Source of the DNA: Deltaproteobacteria bacterium
Lineage (GTDB): Bacteria > Myxococcota_A > Polyangia > Polyangiales > Ga0077539
Length of the DNA stretch: 64,000 nucleotides
Assembly (NCBI GenBank): GCA_016218725.1
Contig: JACRDB010000152.1
Coordinates: 1 to 64,000, forward strand
Direction: 5' to 3'
Position 1 is the stretch's first letter. Each line of letters starts with the position of its first letter. The position numbers and the translations under genes were made by a program. The notes under the pieces were generated by a model. That model was not told where the DNA came from, made no database searches, and saw only the letters and a list, made by a program, of their open reading frames with translations. Below, piece by piece: positions 58,933 to 64,000 of this stretch.

Positions 58933-58989
58933 CGCGGGCGATGGTGGCCCGTAGATGCCAGCACCGCAAGGCGTGGCCTGGGAGCGTCT

Positions 58990-60162
58990 TCAAGGCCCCC
59001 GGTAGCGCTCCATGGTGATGCAGTGCACGCTGCCGCCGAAGTCAATCACGTAGTCGCTGTCGATGGGGACCTCGGTGACCTCTCGCGGCAGGACCGAGTC
59101 GTAGACGGCCAGGGCCCGCTGGTCCGAGGGGAGCCCGTACACGGGGATCAGCACCCGGTCGTTGGCGAAGGTGCTGTTGGTGTACGTGACGATGGTGTAG
59201 CCGTCGCCCAGGGGGCTCTCGCGGCTCGGGGGCTGGGGGATGCGCACGACCTGGTAGCCCGCGGCGCGCACCTGGTCGGCCACGCGGTCGAGCACCCGGT
59301 CGTTCACCGTGTCCGGGTAGCGCAGCCGCTCGGACCCAGCGGGGGAGTAGTCCCCGACGAGCACCGTGGTGGGGGACACCACCTTCATCCACATGTCAAT
59401 GTGGTGCGTGCCCTCCTCGCGGAGGTAGTCCACCACGGTGGTGCGCTGACACCCGTGGAAGCTCCGGAGGGCCTCGAAGACCCGCTCCTCGTCGTTGTCG
59501 TTGGCCTCCAGCGCCCCGCGGGAGACGAAGCACCCTCCGCGGCCATCGGACTGGAAGTTGCCGCCCTCCAGGTAGATCCCGGGGTTGAACACCGTGTGGC
59601 GGTAGCTCCGGGCGTAGGTCCTGGGGAACACGTCATCGTAGTAGCGCCCCGGGTAGTAGTCCAGGTCCACCACGCCGAGGGCCCCGTCCGCGTGGATGAA
59701 CTCCGGGCCATAGTCCCGCATCCAGATGGTGCCCGTGCGGGCCGTGACGAAGCGCAGGTCCTGCGTACGACAACGCGCGCAGCCGGCCAGGTCCTGGAGC
59801 ACCTCGGCCCGGGCGCGGCTCCCGCTCACGGCGATGTACACCCGCGCCGAGGGCTGGAAGCCCTCGACCATCTGTACGTACATTGGCTTGAGCTCCGGCC
59901 ACCCGACGGGCCAGCGCAGGAGCACCGCGTCCAGCGGGCTCCACTCCGGCGGGCTGAAGGCCACCCTCGGGGGGATGCTCCCGGCCACCGTGCGCGCCAC
60001 CCGGGGCCGAGGGCCCCGCACCCAGGCCGGCACATACGCGCCGCTTTCGGCCCCGAGCTCGTCCTCGCCCTGGGCCTGGTATGTCCCCTCGTCCGCCGCG
60101 CAGGCGCAAGACAGCGCCACCCCGAGGCCCAGGGCCCCGAAGGAAGACCTCCATGTGTTCAT
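58990..60162 (-). CDS. Exported peptidylarginine/agmatine deiminase-family protein
   Basis: A 390-residue guanidino-group-modifying enzyme, PAD_porph family. The N-terminus is a lipoprotein-like or Sec signal (about 1-22, ending LSCAC). Motifs: IWMRDYGPEF (catalytic Asp region), EGGNFQSDG, THHIDMWMK (catalytic His, with Asp), and a C-terminal GGSVHC whose Cys is the nucleophile. It would deiminate agmatine or protein arginine. The start at 60162 has a signal sequence; an ATG at 60225 is possible but adds an unlikely extension. Unlike cytoplasmic agmatine deiminases, it is exported. Confidence 0.86.
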   Translation of the reverse strand: MNTWRSSFGALGLGVALSCACAADEGTYQAQGEDELGAESGAYVPAWVRGPRPRVARTVAGSIPPRVAFSPPEWSPLDAVLLRWPVGWPELKPMYVQMVEGFQPSARVYIAVSGSRARAEVLQDLAGCARCRTQDLRFVTARTGTIWMRDYGPEFIHADGALGVVDLDYYPGRYYDDVFPRTYARSYRHTVFNPGIYLEGGNFQSDGRGGCFVSRGALEANDNDEERVFEALRSFHGCQRTTVVDYLREEGTHHIDMWMKVVSPTTVLVGDYSPAGSERLRYPDTVNDRVLDRVADQVRAAGYQVVRIPQPPSRESPLGDGYTIVTYTNSTFANDRVLIPVYGLPSDQRALAVYDSVLPREVTEVPIDSDYVIDFGGSVHCITMERYRGP

Positions 60163-60197
60163 GGGCGCGGCCCTGGTGCATGGCCCGGACCAGCCGT

Positions 60198-60366
60198 GAT
60201 GTAGGGAAAGAGACCCGCTCGCCATACCTCATGGGACGCCCGTGAAAACAAAATACTGCTTTGATTTCAATAGTTTGTGCTCACAGTCAGGGACCCTGAC
60301 TCTTCGCTCGAGGGCGCTTGTGGTGGTCACGCCGGACCCGGCCATGCTGACCGCGATGTAGGGAAA
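60198..60366. repeat. Direct repeat GATGTAGGGAAA
   Basis: Identical 12-mers at 60198-60209 and 60355-60366, within longer similar flanks (GGACC..G..GATGTAGGGAAA), lie either side of the deiminase promoter zone. Read backwards each contains TTTCCCTACATC, a -10-like box. Confidence 0.5.
60285..60301. promoter_or_regulatory. Palindrome AGTCAGGG-A-CCCTGACT
   Basis: A perfect 8-bp inverted repeat with a single central base in the 282-nt gap between the deiminase and Tudor-like genes. An operator or a terminator; function unknown. Confidence 0.45.
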
Positions 60367-60394
60367 CGAAGGGTATTGCGGGCCATCTCCCTAC
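60358..60394. promoter_or_regulatory. Inverted repeat GTAGGGA/TCCCTAC around a promoter zone
   Basis: A 7-bp arm (60358-60364) and its complement (60388-60394) are 23 nt apart. The right arm contains the -10-like TACGAT, 51 nt before the Tudor-like gene. The gap 60163-60444 otherwise holds an AT-rich tract and no gene. Confidence 0.4.
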
Positions 60395-60444
60395 GATGTG
60401 GGGTGTATTGACGAGGGGCGCGGGCGGGGGTTTGCTTCCGGGCC

Positions 60445-61056
60445 ATGACGTTCCCGAACGCATCGCCGACGCTCCCGCTGGAGCGCTACGTGGAATTGCT
60501 GGTCGAGGTGCTGGACGTACTCCACGACCCGGCGGCGCAGGCCGAGAGGCTGAGGGCCCACGGGGTGCCTTTGCAGGCCTGGGCGGAGAACCGGGCGGCC
60601 TGGGGGGCGGCGCTGGCGAGCCCGATCCCCGAGGCGTCGCGGTACATCGCGCTCCTGGACGCGGCGCTGGTGGCGCGGGCCCGGCGCCTGGCGGGTGTGG
60701 TGGCCACGGTGGCGGTTCCCGTTGTGCCACCGACGCCCACCGCGACCGCGGCGCCCGCCCCGCAGCCTGCGCCGACGGCGGGGGCCGCGCCGGTGCCGGT
60801 GGACGCGCAGGTGAGGCAGCTCGGGCACGAGGTGGGCCGTGGGATCTCCGCGGGGGTGAGCGCCCTCGGGGGCTTCTTTGACTCGCTCTCCAAGGCCGCG
60901 TCCACGCCGCAGGTAGGGGCTTCGGTGCTGGTGCAGTGGTCCGACGGGAAGCGCTACCCGGGCAAGGTGGTGGCCCTCGCCCAGGGGCAGTGCGAGGTGG
61001 AAATGGAAGGCGGCAGCCGCCATTGGATCCCGGCGCAGTATGTGTCTACGGCGTAG
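60445..61056 (+). CDS. Tudor-like domain protein
   Basis: A 203-residue protein. An N-terminal helical region (about 1-75, LPLERYVELLVEVLDVLHD) is joined by a Pro/Ala/Thr linker (about 90-125) to a helix (GHEVGRGISAGVSAL) and a C-terminal Tudor/SH3-like fold (about 155-200: VLVQWSDGKRYPGKVVAL, CEVEMEGGSRHWIPAQYV). Tudor-like domains bind methylated residues or ligands; in bacteria the partner is unknown. No signal peptide is visible. Confidence 0.68.
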   Translation: MTFPNASPTLPLERYVELLVEVLDVLHDPAAQAERLRAHGVPLQAWAENRAAWGAALASPIPEASRYIALLDAALVARARRLAGVVATVAVPVVPPTPTATAAPAPQPAPTAGAAPVPVDAQVRQLGHEVGRGISAGVSALGGFFDSLSKAASTPQVGASVLVQWSDGKRYPGKVVALAQGQCEVEMEGGSRHWIPAQYVSTA

Positions 61057-61101
61057 ACCGGTGGGTGACCCTGGCCCGGGGCGTGCTAGGACAGTGCGGT
61101 A

Positions 61102-62067
61102 ATGGTCCGAAGCATGTGGCGATTCTTCACGCTGGCGTGGCTCCTGGGGTGCTCGGGGACGCTCGACGGGACGCGAGCACCCGGGGTGGACGCCGGTCCC
61201 CGGGACGTGGGTCCCGGGGTGAACCCTGACGGCAACGACCCCTTCCGGCCGACGGACGCGGGGGTGATCCTGGTGGACGGGACCGTGCAGGACAGCGCGT
61301 GGGTCTTGCCCGACGGGGCGGTGCTGACGGACGAGCGGCTGGGGTACCTGTACATCGGGACCTTTGTGAACAACGGGGTGGAGTCTTCGTATGCGAGCGC
61401 GGAGTTCCGGCTCCAGCCGCGGGTGGAGGACGGGCGGTGCCGCTACCACGGGGCGGGCAACTGGGACGTGGTGAGCTGCGACGAGAGCATGACCATGGCG
61501 CTGGACCGCCACCCCCGGCCCTTCCCGACGGCGGGGGTGATCACGATCCTGGGCGGGGCTCAGCCGGTGATGTTGAACCCGAACCCCGACGGGACATACC
61601 AGTACTTCTACCAGTCCGGGGTGAGCTTCCCGGGCCCCGGGGTGCTCACCGTGAGGGCCTCCGGGAGCGCGGTGCTCGGGGGCTTCAGCACTTCGGTGAC
61701 GCTGCCGCCCACGCTCCGGGTGCTCTCGCCGGACCCGGCGGTCGGGACGCTCACGGTGGACCGCATGAGGGACCTGGAGATCACCTGGAACCCGAACCCG
61801 ACGCGGAGCGTGTACATCGCGCTCCAGGCGGCGTTTACGTCCGGGGGGACGCCCCGGAGCGTGCGGATGACGCAGGAGTTCTACGGCACCGAGGGCCGCG
61901 GGGTGGTGCCCTCGCAGGCCCTGCGGGACTTCGCCGCGTCCATGGCGGGCACCACGGCGACGCTGACGGTGCTGCCGTACAACATCACGGCGACGCGGAT
62001 CAACGGCTGGCCGATGCAGTTCAACGTGGTGGGCCGCGGCGCGCAGTTCACGGTCCAGCTCCGGTAG
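61102..62067 (+). CDS. Lipoprotein with beta-sandwich domain, function unknown
   Basis: A 321-residue lipoprotein (lipobox LAWLLGC, Cys at about residue 17). A Gly/Asp/Pro-rich linker (about 20-60) leads to a beta-rich domain with YLYIGTFVNNGVESSYASAEFRL and a C-terminal Ig-like strand set. No enzyme motif. ATG at 61102, 45 nt after the Tudor-like gene; a Met at 61114 is an alternative. Confidence 0.66.
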   Translation: MVRSMWRFFTLAWLLGCSGTLDGTRAPGVDAGPRDVGPGVNPDGNDPFRPTDAGVILVDGTVQDSAWVLPDGAVLTDERLGYLYIGTFVNNGVESSYASAEFRLQPRVEDGRCRYHGAGNWDVVSCDESMTMALDRHPRPFPTAGVITILGGAQPVMLNPNPDGTYQYFYQSGVSFPGPGVLTVRASGSAVLGGFSTSVTLPPTLRVLSPDPAVGTLTVDRMRDLEITWNPNPTRSVYIALQAAFTSGGTPRSVRMTQEFYGTEGRGVVPSQALRDFAASMAGTTATLTVLPYNITATRINGWPMQFNVVGRGAQFTVQLR

Positions 62068-62149
62068 GCCGCCCCCAGGCCCCGCGGTCTGTCCAACGAC
62101 ATCCTTCACGCCTGGCTTCTGGCGCTTGCGATCCCAACGGATGCTGCGG

Positions 62150-62155
62150 TACTCT
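62150..62155 (+). promoter_or_regulatory. Putative -10 box (TACTCT)
   Basis: TACTCT lies 14 nt before the ATG at 62170, with CCGGAG in the gap as a possible ribosome-binding site. Confidence 0.4.
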
Positions 62156-62169
62156 CAGCCGGAGATCGT

Positions 62170-62598
62170 ATGAAAACTCGGTGGAGAATGACGTTTCAAC
62201 TCGCGGCACTTCTCGTGTGTGTTGCGAGCTGCGGGAACACTGGTGGCAGTCATGGAGCCGGCGTAGACACCGACCATGTCGGTGCGTGGTACGGCAGTGG
62301 ACCTCAATTCCCGGATGGGAACCTGTGTCTTCTTTTCTGTGAGAATGGCCGCATGTTCGGCGGCGATCGTCCGTGCACTGAGACCACGGCCGGCGATTTC
62401 TCCAGATACTACACGTACTCTCGGGTTGGAGCGACGCTGAGGGTCTTCGAGAGCAGCGGTCTTGTGGCCACCGTCGCGATTCGTTCGATCAACGGCAATG
62501 CTGGTGTGTTCTCGTACAACGCCATGCCGGATTTGTCGATGTTTCGCACCGCGCCTGGCTCGCCACTCTGCACAGACTCGACGCGGACGCCACGGTAG
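62170..62598 (+). CDS. Small lipoprotein, lower GC, possible frameshift at its end
   Basis: A 142-residue lipoprotein (lipobox VCVASC). The mature part has a Gly-rich linker, a beta-rich domain with a CLLFCENGRMFGGDRPC pattern and no known family. It is lower in GC than most genes here, as is everything to its right. A different frame stays open past the stop to 62762 with a coding-like sequence (VTWKGAQVSFEGMVVDALLAKVEV), so the gene may be frameshifted or its tail decayed. Confidence 0.6.
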   Translation: MKTRWRMTFQLAALLVCVASCGNTGGSHGAGVDTDHVGAWYGSGPQFPDGNLCLLFCENGRMFGGDRPCTETTAGDFSRYYTYSRVGATLRVFESSGLVATVAIRSINGNAGVFSYNAMPDLSMFRTAPGSPLCTDSTRTPR

Positions 62599-62962
62599 CG
62601 GTCACGTGGAAGGGGGCCCAGGTGAGCTTCGAGGGAATGGTCGTCGATGCACTTCTGGCGAAGGTGGAGGTGGCCCCGGAGGACTCACCCCGTGGATGGT
62701 CCTCATGCTTCGGGCAGCCGTCCGAGACTTCGTCCAAAACCCCTTTGTTCCCGCGATGTTAGCAATCGCGTAAGCCCTAAACTCCAAGACCCTACATGTG
62801 GGTAATATCCGGTGCGAAACCTACATTCTGTCGGATGTCAGGCGCGAGGCCGTGAAATCGTAGACGCTACCGACGGCGACGGCGTGGAGCCCGAAGGAAG
62901 CGACCAGAGAGCGCTCGAAGCCCGGCCTGGCTGAGGTCTTGAAGGTATGGTAGAATTGGACC
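62599..62962. other. Gap with coding-like remnant
   Basis: No intact gene. On the plus strand one frame is open to a TAG at 62760-62762 and looks coding (see lipoprotein above) but has no start. From 62763 to 62950 nothing clear; a minus-strand open frame (62821-63255) is antisense to the toxin-antitoxin genes and is rejected. Confidence 0.4.
62951..62956 (+). promoter_or_regulatory. Putative -10 box (TAGAAT) of the toxin-antitoxin pair
   Basis: TAGAAT is 6 nt before the ATG at 62963, again leaderless-like; TATGGT overlaps just upstream. Confidence 0.43.
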
Positions 62963-63166
62963 ATGAGACAGTCGCTCACTGCTGATGACATCCTCCCTCT
63001 GGTGGCGCAGTTGAGCCCAACGGAGCGACTGCGCCTTTTCCGGTTGATCCAAGCTGCTGGGAACGACGCTGAGGCGTACCGACTCTCGCGGCCTGCCCAG
63101 AACGAGTTCTCTAGTGACGAGGACCTGCTCTCATGGGACGGAGATGGTTGGGAGAACGTGACGTGA
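62963..63166 (+). CDS. Antitoxin candidate of a MazEF-like pair
   Basis: A 67-residue acidic protein: an N-terminal helix (LTADDILPLVAQLSPTERLRLFRLIQAAG) and a Glu/Asp-rich C-terminal tail ending WDGDGWENVT, typical of small antitoxins that neutralise a partner by a flexible tail. No DNA-binding fold is evident. It overlaps the toxin gene start as GTGA. Called from position and size rather than sequence identity. Confidence 0.68.
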   Translation: MRQSLTADDILPLVAQLSPTERLRLFRLIQAAGNDAEAYRLSRPAQNEFSSDEDLLSWDGDGWENVT

Positions 63167-63504
63167 GGCGCGGCGAGATTCGCTGGTACACGTTTAGACT
63201 TCCTGACAAGCGACGACCAGTCTTGATCCTGACGCGGGACGAAGTCGTCGATCACCTGAGCGAGACGATTGTCGTTCCTGTCACGCGAACGATCCGCGGT
63301 CTGGCGACGGAGGTTCTACTCACCTCAAACGACGGCATGCCGGTGGCATCAGCGTTGAACTTCGATCACGTCGCGCTTGCTCGTCGCGATCGGCTGGGTT
63401 CCGTCATCTGCGACCTTTCGCCCGCCAGGTGGGGCGAGGTTCGAGCAGCGTTGCTGAGCGCCTGCGGCTTCGCTGAGGAGGTCGCTGGCTATCCAGGTCG
63501 ATGA
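63163..63504 (+). CDS. MazF/PemK-type mRNA interferase toxin
   Basis: A 113-residue endoribonuclease. The MazF pattern is clear: VRRGEIRWYTF (N-terminal RGEI), DKRRPVLILTRDE (Arg in strand 1), IVVPVTRTIRGLATEV, ALNFDHVALARRDRLG and the C-terminal helix WGEVRAALLSACG. It would cleave mRNA when its antitoxin is degraded. The GTG start overlaps the antitoxin stop. Lower GC than the left part of the window. Confidence 0.85.
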   Translation: MRRGEIRWYTFRLPDKRRPVLILTRDEVVDHLSETIVVPVTRTIRGLATEVLLTSNDGMPVASALNFDHVALARRDRLGSVICDLSPARWGEVRAALLSACGFAEEVAGYPGR

Positions 63505-63602
63505 ACTCGACAGTCACGCTCCCTCCCTGCGGTCGGCCGCGTGCTTGTGAGTTATCGCCAGTCGTTGGACGTCAAACCGGGCACCGGAAGGAGTCGCCGA
63601 AA

Positions 63603-64000
63603 GTGATTAGCGCAGAGATCGCAATGCTGTCAGGATACGCGCTCGCGGTTCGCGCGGAGCGCATCGATGCTGACAATTGGATCGACGATTTTTCTCAAGC
63701 GCCACGGCCCGTAGCAGAGGCGTTGGGATTGGTCGCCAGCCGTCAGGGCGAGCTGGTGATGGTTCGCAGCCATGTCCCCTTCAGCCACTTCAACATGGTG
63801 ATGACGCTCGGTTGTCCGGCGGCACCGGACGACCTGGCATTCGATGCGATCGAACGCTTCTACTCCGACGGCGGAGTTGAACGGCACTGGATTCTGGTCA
63901 ACGACTACAGCCAGCCGCCCGAGCTGGCGCAGCAGTTGGCCGCGCGCGGCTACGAGCCCGACGGCGCCTGGGAGCGCGTTGTCTTGCAGGGAGTCCCTGA
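63603..64000 (+). CDS. GNAT-family acetyltransferase, truncated by the window edge
   Basis: An open frame from GTG 63603 to the edge gives 132 residues without a stop. GGAAGGAG 9 nt upstream supports the start. The sequence (APRPVAEALGLVASRQGELVMVRSHVPFSHFN, LGCPAAP, AIERFYSDGGVERHWILVND, ELAQQLAARGYEPDGAW) resembles the N-terminal domain of two-part GNAT proteins; the acetyl-CoA motif would lie beyond the edge. The substrate is unknown. Confidence 0.62.
   Translation, partial: MISAEIAMLSGYALAVRAERIDADNWIDDFSQAPRPVAEALGLVASRQGELVMVRSHVPFSHFNMVMTLGCPAAPDDLAFDAIERFYSDGGVERHWILVNDYSQPPELAQQLAARGYEPDGAWERVVLQGVP

Noticed and set aside
62821..63255. A minus-strand 144-residue protein
   Set aside because: It is antisense to the toxin-antitoxin pair, with no recognisable motif or ribosome-binding site.

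Overview
The window is very GC-rich (clearly above 70% by eye) and looks like a chromosome segment of a myxobacterium, most likely Myxococcota/Polyangia. The signs are two Hanks-type Ser/Thr kinases, an FHA-domain sigma54-type activator, many lipoproteins with Asp/Pro-rich linkers followed by Cys-rich or FG-GAP repeats, a MYXO-CTERM-like sorting tail, long MopE-like and EGF-like Cys-rich proteins, and dense short operons. No phage, IS transposase, CRISPR or rRNA was seen.

Layout. 1-8 kb: a palindromic MITE-like element, a TonB-dependent receptor, a secreted trypsin-like protease with its own Cys repeats, a thioesterase divergent from a Ser/Thr kinase, then purB-purC-purS and a lipoprotein as one overlapping operon. 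9-16 kb: large surface proteins (heme-motif/beta-propeller lipoprotein, FG-GAP lipoprotein in a lower-GC patch, MYXO-CTERM protein) and an MBOAT-like acyltransferase. 16-24 kb: a YVTN propeller protein, two paralogous membrane proteins, msrA, a 13-repeat Cys-rich lipoprotein and an FHA/AAA+ activator, followed by the SRP RNA gene. 24-33 kb: a heme-like lipoprotein, a Cys-rich lipoprotein ending in a phospholipase-A2-like domain, and an operon that joins two peptidyl-prolyl isomerase genes to moaB-moeA-moaD. 33-40 kb: thrA-panE, a second kinase, a CorC/HlyC-type CBS membrane protein. 40-48 kb: a Zn-metalloprotease lipoprotein, a zinc-ribbon membrane protein, an FG-GAP lipoprotein, a tiny repeat protein, an unusual class-II-like tRNA with a 66-nt variable region, a bacterial PFKFB and a universal stress protein. 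48-60 kb: an operon of HEAT/propeller lipoproteins with an FAH-family enzyme, a DEAD-box helicase, a four-gene WD40/cNMP-binding operon and a peptidylarginine/agmatine deiminase-like protein. 60-64 kb: a Tudor-like protein, two lipoproteins, then a lower-GC segment with a MazEF-like toxin-antitoxin pair and a GNAT acetyltransferase cut by the window edge.

Two signals stand out. First, a TAnnnT-type -10 box lies only 5-9 nt before the start codon of many genes on both strands, with no room for a 5' leader, so leaderless transcripts appear common. Second, the minus-strand tRNA at 46302-46436 has perfect acceptor, D, anticodon (UGU) and T arms but an extraordinary variable region.

Housekeeping functions (purine and threonine synthesis, molybdenum cofactor, SRP, fructose-2,6-bisphosphate control) are interleaved with a secreted, lipid-anchored, Cys-rich surface proteome. 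All functions are read from motifs only; no database search was possible.
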